DNA of 64,000 nt, from assembly GCF_000311845.1 (NCBI RefSeq), contig NZ_HE978575.1, positions 208,715 through 272,714 of the forward strand, read 5' to 3'. The notes under the pieces are model-generated. The model saw only the letters and a list, made by a program, of their open reading frames with translations, searched no databases and was not told the origin of the DNA. How positions within the stretch are numbered: the first letter of the stretch is position 1; each line of letters opens with the position of its first letter. Below, piece after piece: positions 47,441 through 55,899 of this stretch. The stretch comes from Enorma massiliensis phI. GTDB lineage: Bacteria; Actinomycetota; Coriobacteriia; Coriobacteriales; Coriobacteriaceae. The position numbers were made by a program, and so were the translations under genes.

Positions 47441-47487
47441 CGATGGGCGGGGCCGCTGTTTAGTGCCAATGTGAAGGGAGCAGGGGA

Positions 47488-48201
47488 ATGCTCAAGACAG
47501 CTGAGCGTTTCAAGGCAGAGATTCTGCGTCGTTTGGACGAGGTGACGGAGGGGCAGGACGAGGCCATCCACGAGGCGGCCGTCATCATGGCCGACACCAT
47601 CGAGCGCGGTGGCATCATTCGCGCATTCGGCTCCGGCCATAGCCACGCGAACGCACTCGAGATCTGCGGGCGAGCGGGCGGCTACATTCAAACGAAGATC
47701 GTGCGCGAGCCGGCGCTCGGCATCTACGAGATGCTCAACGGCGTGGGCGACCAGTTCTGGCTCAAGCTCGATGTTCGCCCCGAGGATTGCCTGGTGCTCA
47801 TTTCGAATTCGGGTAGGAACCCGTTGCCGGTGGAGCTTGCGCTTCATGCGCGCGAGGCCGGCATCAAGGTGATTGTCGTGACCGCGCGCGAGGTGTCTGC
47901 TGCGGGTACGTCGCGTAGCAAGACGGGAAAGCTCCTCTATGAGCTGGGCGATGTGGTGCTCGACAACAAGAGCAGCTTCGGTGACGCGGCGCTCGAGGTG
48001 GAGGGCATCCCGACCAAGGTGGGCGGCACCTCGCTCTATACGGGCTGCCTGCTGCTTGACTGCGCGGTCATGGAGTCGCTCGACATCCTGCTCGAGCGCG
48101 GCGTGCGGCCACCGCTCTACATGAGCGCCAACGTTGACGGTGGCCCGGAGTTCAACCAGAAGCTTCTCGACCAGTTCAAGGACCGCCTGGCGGAGTACTA
48201 G
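47488..48201 (+). CDS. SIS-domain protein, UPF0309-like
   Basis: A 237-residue single SIS-domain protein, a sugar-phosphate isomerase or binding protein. Seen: IIRAFGSGHSHANALEICGR (conserved GSGHS), LVLISNSGRNPLPVELALHA (SNSGRN phosphate-binding loop), IVVTAREVSAAGTSRSKTGK, and KVGGTSLYTGCLLLDCAVM. This is the pattern of the UPF0309 family often found beside amino-sugar genes; the exact reaction is unproved. GGGAGCAGGGG precedes the ATG. It may belong to the same transcript as nagA, separated by the family E palindrome. Confidence 0.82.
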   Translation: MLKTAERFKAEILRRLDEVTEGQDEAIHEAAVIMADTIERGGIIRAFGSGHSHANALEICGRAGGYIQTKIVREPALGIYEMLNGVGDQFWLKLDVRPEDCLVLISNSGRNPLPVELALHAREAGIKVIVVTAREVSAAGTSRSKTGKLLYELGDVVLDNKSSFGDAALEVEGIPTKVGGTSLYTGCLLLDCAVMESLDILLERGVRPPLYMSANVDGGPEFNQKLLDQFKDRLAEY

Positions 48202-48246
48202 GCAGAGCCCCCGAGTAGCATTCTCATTCGGATGTTGCCGGTGCAA

Positions 48247-48464
48247 GGGAAACGCTGATTTTCTGCTTCCCGCCACCCGAGGGCGTTCGGTTTTACAGTT
48301 TTTGGGCACTTATGAGAGGTGCTCCCGAGTACAGCCCTATCGTCTGTGGAAGAGGGGCAGGTAAACCGGCTAGAAGCCTCGATCAGACACCGCATATACT
48401 TGGGGCCCGTCCAGGAAAGTGCCCGAAAGTTGAAATCTCGGCATCGGAGTCGGTGTGCTGATTA
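48247..48464. repeat. Family C element, copy 1 (218 bp with inverted ends)
   Basis: The left part has GGGAAACGCTGATTTT and AGTTTTTGGGCACTT; the right part has AAAGTGCCCGAAAGTTGAAA and GTGCTGATTA, so the halves mirror each other. The reverse complement of 60351-60569 carries the same landmarks in the same order at nearly the same total length. The central 100 bases differ. It covers most of the SIS-to-DeoR gap. No open frame or transposase is present. Confidence 0.75.
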
Positions 48465-48512
48465 CCATCTTCCTAGGAGAAGCTGCAGCGCGGATGCGCG
48501 CGCCTACATGAT

Positions 48513-48555
48513 GACGCCCGGGTTGGAGTTGCATCCAGCCCGGGCGTCTTGTTAC
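48513..48555 (+). terminator. Terminator before the DeoR gene
   Basis: GACGCCCGGG (48513-48522) and CCCGGGCGTC (48539-48548) form a perfect 10-bp stem followed by TTGTT. It may end the SIS gene transcript. Confidence 0.65.
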
Positions 48556-48623
48556 TCGTATTGTTTGTTCGTCTGTGAGAAAATCGAACACACTCTATCA
48601 GATAGGCGAGAGGGCAAGAAGCC

Positions 48624-49388
48624 ATGATCAAAGCGGAACGTCAGGAGCGCATCGTCGGAGTGGTTGAGAAGCTCGGAAGTATCTCGGTTCACGGCATTGC
48701 CGAACAGCTCGGTGTGTCAGAGATGACGGTTCGGCGTGACCTTGAAGAGCTTTCCCGCAAAGACCAGCTTATTCGCGTTCACGGAGGAGCGAGAAGCCTG
48801 TCAGCAGATGAGCGAAGCATGCTGCGCCGCGAATTCACCCATTCCGAGAAGCGCTCCATCAACGCGGACGAAAAGCGCGCCATCGCTCACATCGCCGCGA
48901 GCGTGATCGAGGAGCGGGAGACTGTGTATCTGGGTACGGGTACCACGGTCGAGCAGATGGTGCCGCTGCTTCCGCGCATTCCGCTACGCATCATCACCAA
49001 TTCGCTTTCGGTGTTCAACCTGCTCGAAGGTCGTTCCGAATTTGAGTTGTGCTTGGTAGGGGGTATGTATCGGCGCCGGACGTCGGCGTTTGTCGGGCCG
49101 GTTGCCGAGGATATGGTTTCTTCTTTGGGGACCGACATCGCCTTCATCGGGGCCAACGGCATTCAGGGTAATGCGGTCACTACCTCTAACATGGAAGAGG
49201 GCAAGCTTCAGCAGTTAGCACTTGATATGGCTGATAGGCGGATTCTCGTTGCCGATTCCAGCAAGGTGGGGAAGCGGGACTTCTTCTCGTTTTACCGTTT
49301 AAGCGATTTCGATGCCGTGGTCATGGAACCCGACGCTTCGCAAGAGGCGCGCAACGCCGTAGAGGAGCATACGCGCGTGCTCGGGTAG
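48624..49388 (+). CDS. DeoR-family regulator (LacR/AgaR-like)
   Basis: A 254-residue repressor. The N-terminal DeoR helix-turn-helix reads RQERIVGVVEKLGSISVHGI and VSEMTVRRDLEELSRKDQLI, followed by RVHGGARSL. The C-terminal sugar-phosphate sensor shows VYLGTGTTVEQMVPLL, ITNSLSVFNLLEG, LVGGMYRRRTSAFVG, DIAFIGANGI and VADSSKVGKRDFFSF. It lies between the amino-sugar locus and lacG. A LacR-like role sensing tagatose-6-P is plausible but not proved. The ATG has AGAGGGCAAG upstream; the promoter region is covered by family C element 1. Confidence 0.87.
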   Translation: MIKAERQERIVGVVEKLGSISVHGIAEQLGVSEMTVRRDLEELSRKDQLIRVHGGARSLSADERSMLRREFTHSEKRSINADEKRAIAHIAASVIEERETVYLGTGTTVEQMVPLLPRIPLRIITNSLSVFNLLEGRSEFELCLVGGMYRRRTSAFVGPVAEDMVSSLGTDIAFIGANGIQGNAVTTSNMEEGKLQQLALDMADRRILVADSSKVGKRDFFSFYRLSDFDAVVMEPDASQEARNAVEEHTRVLG

Positions 49389-49400
49389 CGCCCTGAACAC

Positions 49401-49442
49401 AGGCGCCCCGCCGGAACGCGTGCGGTTCCAAGCGGGGCGCCT
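49401..49442. terminator. Bidirectional hairpin between the DeoR gene and lacG
   Basis: AGGCGCCCCGC (49401-49411) and GCGGGGCGCCT (49432-49442) pair perfectly over 11 bp, with an inner GGAAC/GTTCC stem. There is no T-run on either side. It sits between convergent genes, so it probably limits read-through both ways. Confidence 0.6.
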
Positions 49443-49517
49443 GCGTGCAACGTTGCCCACAGGTTGCGCGAGTGCCGTTGTCGGCATGGATTTCGGCAAC
49501 GCGAGCAGGTGGGTGTT

Positions 49518-50954
49518 CTAATCGATGCGCCTGGTCTCTGCTACCGTTTTGAACCAATAGGCGCTTGCCTTCGGGATGCGCCGCTGCGTCTCATAGTCAA
49601 CATAGAAGAATCCGTAGCGCTTGTTATAGCCATTGGTCCAGCTGAACTGGTCCTGCAGGCTCCACATGAAGTAACCGCCTACGTTTACGCCGAGCTCCAT
49701 GGCCTTGAGGAGCCAACGAAGGTGTTGACGCACGTAGTCGATGCGCGGCGCGTCGTCTACGAATCCGTCGATGAGCGCGTCTTTATAGCCCATGCCATTT
49801 TCGGTGATGATAATCTGCTTGTAGTTGGGGTATTGCAGCTTGATGCGCACGAGCAGGTCGAAGAGTCCCTTGGGATAGATGATCCAGTCCCAGTCGGTGG
49901 TGGGAATGCCCGGTTTGTTGACGCGCTTGCCCACGCCGGCCAAGCGGAAGCGATCAATGCCCTTTTCGCCCGTGCCATTGTGGTGCAGGTCGTTCTCGCC
50001 GTCATACGCCTTGAGGAAGCGGCACTGATAGTTGTTCACGCCCAGGTAGTCGTTCACCTTGGCCGCGGCGCGCATGATGTCGAGGTCCTCTTCGCGAATG
50101 TCCAGCTCACCGCCGGAAACCGCTGCCAGGCGCTGGGCGATCTCCAGCGTATCCGGCGCGTAGTCACCGCGGAAGGTGGCATCGAGCAGGAGCTGGTTCT
50201 GCAGCACGTCCTCGTTCTTGGCGGCGGCGATGTCGGCGGGATCGTTCTCGTCGAGCGGGTACTTGTACTCAAGCGATTGGATGGCGCCGATCTTGCCCGG
50301 GTAGCCACCCTCCTTGAAGGCGAGCACGGCGCGTGCGTGCGCGAGCATCATGTTGTGCTCGCATTGGAAGCACTTGTGCAGCTGGGCTTTTTCGCCACCG
50401 GGGAACGTACCTTCGATGTAATGATTGGTGGCGTCGGCCCAGATCTCGTTGAACGTGGTCCAATACGTCACCTCGCCGGCGTATTCCTCAAAGCAAAAGC
50501 GCGCGTATTCAGCAAACGCGTCGATGGTGTCGCGATTGAGGAATTCCCCAGCTTCAAAAAGCGGGAGCGGAGTGTCAAAGTGATGAGGCGTCACAAAGGG
50601 CTCTACGCCACGGGAGTGGCAAGCGGAGAACAGGTCGTGGTAGAACTGCACGCCCTCGGGGTTCACCTGTCCGGTGCCCTCGGGGAAGATGCGCGTCCAA
50701 GCAATCGAGACGCGAATGCCGTTGATGCCGAATCGCTCGCAGAGCTCGAGGTCCTGTTCATAGCGGTTGTAGAAGTCGCTTGCCGGGTCGGGGGAGAATC
50801 GGCCCTGGTCGGCGAGATAATCGTCCCATGCGACCTTGCCCTTTCCATGGGTTCTGGTCTCGCCCTCAACCTGGTAGGCAGCAGTCGATCCGCCGAAGAT
50901 GAACCCTTCTGGGAACTGAGGGCCTGGCGAGCCGATAGGATCGGAATAGGTCAT
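49518..50954 (-). CDS. lacG: 6-phospho-beta-galactosidase
   Basis: A 478-residue GH1 enzyme that hydrolyses lactose-6-phosphate to galactose-6-P and glucose. Acid/base Glu170 lies in YWTTFNEIW and nucleophile Glu385 in IITENGMGYKD. The C-terminal FSWTNGYNKRYGFFYVDYET carries the Ser/Lys/Tyr phosphate-binding pattern that separates phospho- from plain glycosidases, and the whole protein follows streptococcal LacG (for example PHHFDTPLPLFEAGEFLNRD and YLGVNNY). Its partner transporter gene lacE, 76 bases upstream, is truncated. Galactose-6-P would go to LacAB encoded nearby. Confidence 0.93.
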   Translation of the reverse strand: MTYSDPIGSPGPQFPEGFIFGGSTAAYQVEGETRTHGKGKVAWDDYLADQGRFSPDPASDFYNRYEQDLELCERFGINGIRVSIAWTRIFPEGTGQVNPEGVQFYHDLFSACHSRGVEPFVTPHHFDTPLPLFEAGEFLNRDTIDAFAEYARFCFEEYAGEVTYWTTFNEIWADATNHYIEGTFPGGEKAQLHKCFQCEHNMMLAHARAVLAFKEGGYPGKIGAIQSLEYKYPLDENDPADIAAAKNEDVLQNQLLLDATFRGDYAPDTLEIAQRLAAVSGGELDIREEDLDIMRAAAKVNDYLGVNNYQCRFLKAYDGENDLHHNGTGEKGIDRFRLAGVGKRVNKPGIPTTDWDWIIYPKGLFDLLVRIKLQYPNYKQIIITENGMGYKDALIDGFVDDAPRIDYVRQHLRWLLKAMELGVNVGGYFMWSLQDQFSWTNGYNKRYGFFYVDYETQRRIPKASAYWFKTVAETRRID

Positions 50955-51030
50955 GGTCGTTCCTTTCTAGGCGCGGGCGGCATGAAGCTACGAGCTCTGA
51001 TGCCGCCCGCGATCACGTGTGTGCGCCCGG

Positions 51031-52344
51031 CTACTGCGCGAGCTGGTCGAGGACGAAGTTCAGGGCAGCCTCGCCATCGCGGGAGAGGTCAATGTATTGC
51101 TTGCCGCGGCAGCTGCAGCATTTGATGCCCATGCGATCGGCATCTTTCTTCAGGTCGTCGTAGTAGGAGGCAGCCTGCGGTGCCAACACGACGAGGTCGA
51201 AATCGGGCATCATGTCGATGTGGTTGCCGTACGCTTCTGCACCCGTGGTGAGGTCGATGCCGTGCTCTTTGGCAGCCTTGGCGAGGGCGTTGGCGAGAAG
51301 CCCGGAGGTTCCACCGCCCTGGCAGAGCACGAGGACGCCTTTGCCGTTGAGCGAGGAGAGGTCGCCTGTCTGAACCGGAGTGCTGCTTGTTGAACCCGCG
51401 GAGGAGCTTGCGGCAGCTGCGCCGGCGACCGTGCTCGCTGCAGCGCCTGCGGCGACGCTCTCGGCCGATACCTCGCCCTGGAAGGCAGCGGTCATAGCGG
51501 CGCCCTTCTGCGCGGCGCGCTCGGCGAGCTCCTCTTCCAGCACCTCAGATTCCTCTTCGCACTTCTGGCGGTCGTAGACCTTGAAGAACAGGTAGTACGC
51601 CGCGAAATCGAGCGCGAGGACCGCGATGAGGAAGACGAAGGCGAGCGGCTGGAGGCCCAGGCCCATGATGATGCCGATGGGCGCGGGCGTGGTCCAGGGG
51701 AGCGTGTACATGAAGCCGTTCATGTCCAGCACGTCGACGAAGATCTTGAGAAGCCAGATGTTGAGTACCGGTGCCGCGATGAACGGTACGAAGAACACGG
51801 GGTTGAGCACCATGGGCGCGCCGAACAGGAAGGGCTCGTTGACCGCGAAACATACCGGGACGATGGAGGCGCGGCCCACGGCGCGCATTTCCTTAGACTT
51901 GGCAAGGAAGCAGAACATGAGGCACAGCACGAGCGTGGCGCCGGTGCCGCCCATGCAGACCACGAAGTACTGCGCGGACTGCGTGAGGATGTAGGTTGCC
52001 TGCTCGCCTGCCTGGTAGGCAGCGTAGTTTGCCGTGAGGTTGGATACCAGGGCGGCCGAGATGGCGGGCTCTACGATGGAGGGGCCGTGCACGCCCACGA
52101 ACCAGTAGAGGCTCATAGCACCGTAGATGATGGCAAGGCCCACATAGCCGTCGGCGGCGGTGAACAGCGGCTGGAACACCTGGATGACGCCCTGAGCGAA
52201 GCAAATGCCGAACGCAGCACGGAACACCTGGTCAAAGGCCCAGAAAATCGCAATGGAGGCGGAGAAGGGGATGAGGTCCTTGAACGTCTGCGAGATGTTG
52301 GGCGGCACCTGCTCCGGCAGGCGGATTGTGATGTTGTGCAGCAA
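51031..52344 (-). pseudogene. lacE: PTS lactose IICB component LacE, lacking its N-terminal part
   Basis: A 437-residue frame. From MLHNITIRLPEQVPPNISQT onward it matches LacE IIC from about its residue 165-170, including GVHGPSIVEPAI, MGGTGATLVLCL and NEPFLFGAPMVLNPVFF. A linker then leads to a complete IIB domain with active Cys341 in LVLCQGGGTSGLLANAL. Normal LacE is about 565-590 residues; the first several membrane helices are missing. No ribosome-binding site precedes the TTG/CTG start area, and an in-frame TGA occurs about 60 bases upstream. A good promoter (52387-52415) lies directly before it. No lacF (IIA) is seen. It is probably inactive in transport. Confidence 0.68.
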
Positions 52345-52386
52345 ACATATGTCTTGCCGTGAACGGTATAAAATGAGCGGTAAGTG

Positions 52387-52445
52387 GTAATATCAAACAA
52401 ATCAAACAAATTCAATCAAATAATTGTTGAATAAATTGTGCGTTT
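52387..52445 (-). promoter_or_regulatory. Promoter and operator-like region before truncated lacE
   Basis: On the minus strand, TTGAAT (52410-52415) and TATTAC (52387-52392) are exactly 17 bases apart. The spacer and upstream DNA consist of TTTGTTTGA-type repeats (TCAAACAAA twice, then TTCAATCAAA on the plus strand), in an A/T-rich island unlike its surroundings. Such repeats resemble LacR (DeoR-type) operators. The region may also drive lacA on the other strand. Confidence 0.6.
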
Positions 52446-52575
52446 ATGTTCAAATGAGCGCGGGATGATTGCCGTTTAGGATTCATCGCACAACAACGAA
52501 GAGCGTGGTGCATCTATGTGATGGCATTCACCCGAGAGCATACGTTGCGCGGCAAGCGCGCACAAAGGAGGACAC

Positions 52576-53004
52576 ATGAGGGTTGTGATTGCATCCGACG
52601 CCGAGGGCATGTCCCTCAAGGAAATCATCAAAGACGTGCTTATCGCCGATGGTCACGAGGTGGTCGACTATTCAACGGAACCTGCGGCAGACTTCATCGA
52701 TTCCGCGCTTGCGGTCGCGCACGACCTGCTCGAGCACGAGGATTCGCTCGGCTTCGCCTTCGACGGCTACGGCGTGGGCAGCTACATGGCCGCTACCCGG
52801 GTGAAGGGCATGGTGGCCGCCAACATCTCCGACGAGCGCTCCGCCTACATGACGCGCGAGCACAACAACTGCCGCATGGTGTGCATGGGCCCCAAGGTCG
52901 TCGGCCCCGAGGTCGCCACGAAGATCGCGCGCGAGTTCCTCGCCGCCGATTACGCCGCCGGACGCCATCAGATTCGCGTTGACATGCTCAACAAGATGGC
53001 TTAG
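52576..53004 (+). CDS. lacA: Galactose-6-phosphate isomerase subunit LacA
   Basis: A 142-residue subunit of the LacAB heteromer that isomerises galactose-6-P to tagatose-6-P. It matches the LacA/RpiB fold: [80 protein letters not shown] and [22 protein letters not shown] precedes the ATG. lacB starts 50 bases later. Confidence 0.95.
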   Translation: MRVVIASDAEGMSLKEIIKDVLIADGHEVVDYSTEPAADFIDSALAVAHDLLEHEDSLGFAFDGYGVGSYMAATRVKGMVAANISDERSAYMTREHNNCRMVCMGPKVVGPEVATKIAREFLAADYAAGRHQIRVDMLNKMA

Positions 53005-53053
53005 CCAGCGTGAAATTAGGACAGAGGATTTTTTACATGAGAGGGGACTCAGT

Positions 53054-53572
53054 ATGATTATCGCACTCGGCTGCGACCATATCGTTACCGACGAAAAGAC
53101 CTACCTGCACGACCGTCTCGAAGAGGCGGGCTACGAGGTGCTGGACCTCGGCACCTATAGTCACACGCGCACCCACTATCCCATCTACGGCAAGGCGGTG
53201 GGCGAGGCCGTGGCATCCGGCCGCGCCGACCTGGGCGTGGTGCTCTGCGGTACGGGCATCGGCATCACCAACTCCGTTAACAAGGTTCCGGGCGCCCGCT
53301 GCGCCCTCGTCCGCGACATGACGAGCGCGCTCTACGCCCGCCGTTGCCTCAACGCCAACGTGGTCGGTTTCGGCGGCAAGATTACCGGCGAGTTCCTCAT
53401 GGCCGATGTCATGCTCGCGTTCCTCGAGGCAGAGTACGAGGCCACGCCGGAGCACGATGCGCTCGTGGCGAAGCTCGACGCTATCAACCAGGCCGATCCC
53501 GAAGCGCAAGCCGACCCGCACTTCTTCGATGAGTTCCTTGAGAAATGGGACCGCGGCGAATATCACGACTAG
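53054..53572 (+). CDS. lacB: Galactose-6-phosphate isomerase subunit LacB
   Basis: A 172-residue partner of LacA. It begins [20 protein letters not shown] and has [40 protein letters not shown] with the conserved Cys of the RpiB/LacB active site, and [15 protein letters not shown]. Length equals that of known LacB (about 171). The ATG at 53054 has GAGGGG upstream; an in-frame start inside lacA is less likely. A family A hairpin begins four bases after the stop. Confidence 0.95.
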   Translation: MIIALGCDHIVTDEKTYLHDRLEEAGYEVLDLGTYSHTRTHYPIYGKAVGEAVASGRADLGVVLCGTGIGITNSVNKVPGARCALVRDMTSALYARRCLNANVVGFGGKITGEFLMADVMLAFLEAEYEATPEHDALVAKLDAINQADPEAQADPHFFDEFLEKWDRGEYHD

Positions 53573-53576
53573 CGAG

Positions 53577-53650
53577 ATGAGACAGTTGTACCGGGTTAAA
53601 CTGTCTCATGCACGCCGGGGGAGACAGTTGTGCCAGGCTAAACTGTCACG
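53577..53650. repeat. Family A hairpin repeat, copy 3, plus a degenerate copy
   Basis: ATGAGACAGTT (53577-53587) and AACTGTCTCAT (53599-53609) enclose GTACCGGGTTA. A second, shorter copy GAGACAGTT...AACTGTCAC follows at 53621-53650. It starts four bases after the lacB TAG. Confidence 0.85.
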
Positions 53651-53734
53651 TTTTGCGGCTATCGATAGCGAGCCCTGATCGGTCGTCTTGCACCGCCCCA
53701 TCTCCCAAGGTTGCCTCGCGGTAGCATCGACGAA

Positions 53735-53762
53735 GTCCCGTTCGCATTTCAGCGAGCGGGAC
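53735..53762. terminator. Hairpin between lacB and lacC
   Basis: GTCCCGTTCGC and GCGAGCGGGAC pair over 11 bp with one G-T wobble and a 6-base loop. No T-run follows, so it could be a terminator that needs help or an mRNA stabiliser. A TACAAT box at 53794-53799 suggests lacC also has its own promoter. Confidence 0.4.
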
Positions 53763-53832
53763 TGCTCATGTCGCGAGGCCCTGCGGCGGGGGTTACAATA
53801 TGGATACTTACATCCTGCTTCAAGGAGGAGCC

Positions 53833-54768
53833 ATGATTCTCACGGTAACGATGAACCCGTCCATCGATACGGCGTACCACATCGACCACCTGGTGATCGA
53901 CGACGTGAACCGCGTCGTGCCCGAGAAGACTGCGGGCGGCAAGGGCCTCAACGTGAGCCGCGTACTCGTGCAGCTGGGCGACGAGGTGCTGGCCACCGGC
54001 CTGCTCGGGGGCCATATGGGCGAGTTTCTTGCCGACCGCATGACGGACGACCATATCCCGAACGACTTCACGCCCATCGCGGGCGAGAGCCGCATCTGCA
54101 TCGCGGTGCTCCACGACGGGAACCAGACCGAGTTCCTGGAGAGCGGCCCCACCGTCTCCTCGGAGGAGCTCGACGCCTTCATGGCGCATTTCTCTGAGCT
54201 GGTCGAGAAGGCCGACTGCGTAACGATTTCCGGTAGCCTGCCTAAGGGCGTGCCGGCTGATTGCTATGCCAAGATGGTCGCAGTCGTGGCCAAGGCGGGT
54301 AAGCCGGTGCTCCTCGACACCTCGGGCGCCTCGCTCGATGCGGCGCTTGAGGCCGAGGTCAAGCCGACGCTTGTGAAGCCTAACCTCACCGAGATCAACG
54401 GCCTTTTGGGCACGAGCTTCACGCCCGACGACCTGCCCGCCCTGCAGGCTGCCCTTGCGGCCGATGAGCGCTTCTCGGGCATCCCTTGGGTCGTGGTGAC
54501 CATGGGCGGCGCAGGCGCCGTTGCCTTCCATGGCGAGAAGGGCTATCGCGTTGTCATGCCGAATATCCCGGCGGTCAATGCCACCGGTTCCGGCGATTCC
54601 ACCATCGCCGGCTTCGCTCACGCGCTCGCGCGCGGTGCTGGTGACGATGAGGTCCTTCGTTGCGGCAACACCTGCGGTAAGCTCAACGCCATGGATCCCA
54701 AGACCGGTCACCTGGTCATCGAGCGTTGGGATGAGGTCTACAACGCGGTGCAGATCACCGAGCTGTAG
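53833..54768 (+). CDS. lacC: Tagatose-6-phosphate kinase LacC
   Basis: A 311-residue PfkB-family kinase that phosphorylates tagatose-6-P to tagatose-1,6-bisphosphate. Seen: ILTVTMNPSIDTAYHID, TAGGKGLNVSRVLVQLGDEV (PfkB signature 1), VKPNLTEINGLLG, and NATGSGDSTIAGFAHAL (signature 2 with the catalytic Asp). LacC and 1-phosphofructokinase are close relatives; adjacency to lacAB favours LacC, as a separate FruK lies at 57 kb. The ATG at 53833 follows AAGGAGGAG; an ATG at 53800 is less well placed. It joins the LacAB and AgaS branches. Confidence 0.92.
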   Translation: MILTVTMNPSIDTAYHIDHLVIDDVNRVVPEKTAGGKGLNVSRVLVQLGDEVLATGLLGGHMGEFLADRMTDDHIPNDFTPIAGESRICIAVLHDGNQTEFLESGPTVSSEELDAFMAHFSELVEKADCVTISGSLPKGVPADCYAKMVAVVAKAGKPVLLDTSGASLDAALEAEVKPTLVKPNLTEINGLLGTSFTPDDLPALQAALAADERFSGIPWVVVTMGGAGAVAFHGEKGYRVVMPNIPAVNATGSGDSTIAGFAHALARGAGDDEVLRCGNTCGKLNAMDPKTGHLVIERWDEVYNAVQITEL

Positions 54769-55070
54769 CGAACGCGGCGACGCGGCACCCGCGCATTCAC
54801 GGGCGCTTTGCCGCAGCGCCATCGCGTTTGCGGGCGCCCCACAGCGGTGCCACTGCGTTCACGGGCTATTTACGGGCGCCTTCCAATGGCACCATCGATT
54901 TTCGGGCAGGAAATCGCAGAAAAGAGGGGCTATAAAAAACTCTATTCTGCGATATTCTGCCCGTTAACGTTTGGCTACGAATAGCGTGCTGGCGAGATGC
55001 CGTACTCGTTGCCCGCTCAGCACGCAGCCGCGTTGCGCGGCCGCCTTCCCGTCGCAATCTGCTAGCCGGC
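54769..55070. repeat. Repeat-filled gap with family D hairpin, copy 2
   Basis: No gene. CGGGC occurs at 54800, 54831, 54862, 54873 and 54903, mostly 30-31 bp apart, in units like GCGCCATCGCGTTTGCGGGC. The last unit opens the hairpin 54903-54963: CGGGCAGGAAATCGCAGAA pairs with TTCTGCGATATTCTGCCCG (17 of 19), around a loop containing GAGGGGCTATAAAAAACTC. It lies between convergent lacC and a DeoR gene. Confidence 0.75.
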
Positions 55071-55877
55071 CTAGTGGTCGGCTGGGGCCACGATAAGCTC
55101 GCACCCCGCTTCCTCGGCGTCGGCCGCAACGAGGTCGTGGGGATCGGCGTCTACCACGATAGCTTCGACGCCCTCAAGCGTTCCGAACCACAAAAGTCCC
55201 GGCGCGTCGATCTTCGAGGCGTCCATGAGCACGTAGGTCTCGTTCGCGCAGTGTAAGAACGCCTGCTTGAGCTCGGCCATCTCCTGGTTGTTGGTCATAA
55301 GACCGCGTCCGGGCACGTATGAGGTGGGCGTTACGAACGCTTTGTCCGGCCTGAGCATCTCGAGCATGCGTAGGGTGAGCGGCCCCGTGATGTAACGATG
55401 CCCCTTGCGCAGGCTCCCTCCCAAGATGATGACATCGAGCGCCGGGGCGGACCGGTCGATATAGTCGGCGATGCTGAAATCGTCGGTCACGATGGTGATG
55501 CCCGTATGGTCGGCGAGCGCCCTCACGAATTCGAGCGCTGTGGTTCCCGAGTCCACGAGCACCGAGTCTCCATCTTGCACGAACGCGGCCGCGGTTCGCG
55601 CGATGGCGCGTTTTGCTTCGGCATTCACGTTAACGCGCTTGTCTTGGACCGATACGGTGAGCGTCTTAGACAGCGAGATGGCTCCTCCGTGCGTGCGCCT
55701 GAGCTTGCCATCGCGGGCGAGCGCATCAAGATCCGCTCGGGCGGTGACGCGCGAGACGCCGAAGCGCTCGGCAAGCTGGGAGACCTGCACCGAGGCGGTG
55801 CGGTCAAGCAGGGAGAGTATCTCGGCCCGACGCTCCTCGGGGGTACGAATGACAGGCTTTTCCGCGGTGTCCAGCAT
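55071..55877 (-). CDS. DeoR-family sugar regulator (second of a pair)
   Basis: A 268-residue repressor. Helix-turn-helix: ERRAEILSLLDRTASVQVSQ and VSRVTARADLDALARDGKLR, then RTHGGAISL. Sensor domain: VLVDSGTTALEFVRALADH, IVTDDFSIADYIDRSAP, VIILGGSLRKGHRYITGPL, and LMDASKIDAPGLLWFG. The start MLDTAEK follows GGGAG. It lies 22 bases after another DeoR gene on the same strand, so they share a transcript. The ligand is unknown; candidates are tagatose- or fructose-phosphates from the neighbouring pathways. Confidence 0.87.
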   Translation of the reverse strand: MLDTAEKPVIRTPEERRAEILSLLDRTASVQVSQLAERFGVSRVTARADLDALARDGKLRRTHGGAISLSKTLTVSVQDKRVNVNAEAKRAIARTAAAFVQDGDSVLVDSGTTALEFVRALADHTGITIVTDDFSIADYIDRSAPALDVIILGGSLRKGHRYITGPLTLRMLEMLRPDKAFVTPTSYVPGRGLMTNNQEMAELKQAFLHCANETYVLMDASKIDAPGLLWFGTLEGVEAIVVDADPHDLVAADAEEAGCELIVAPADH

Positions 55878-55899
55878 GGCGGCTCCCAACTATGTGATG

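Noticed and set aside
48247-48464. Insertion sequence
   Set aside because: Inverted ends are present but there is no transposase frame and only about 218 bp, so at most a non-autonomous element.
53833-54768. Assigning this gene as a second 1-phosphofructokinase
   Set aside because: LacC and FruK are close relatives, but direct adjacency to lacA and lacB and the presence of a separate fruA-fruK operon favour tagatose-6-phosphate kinase.
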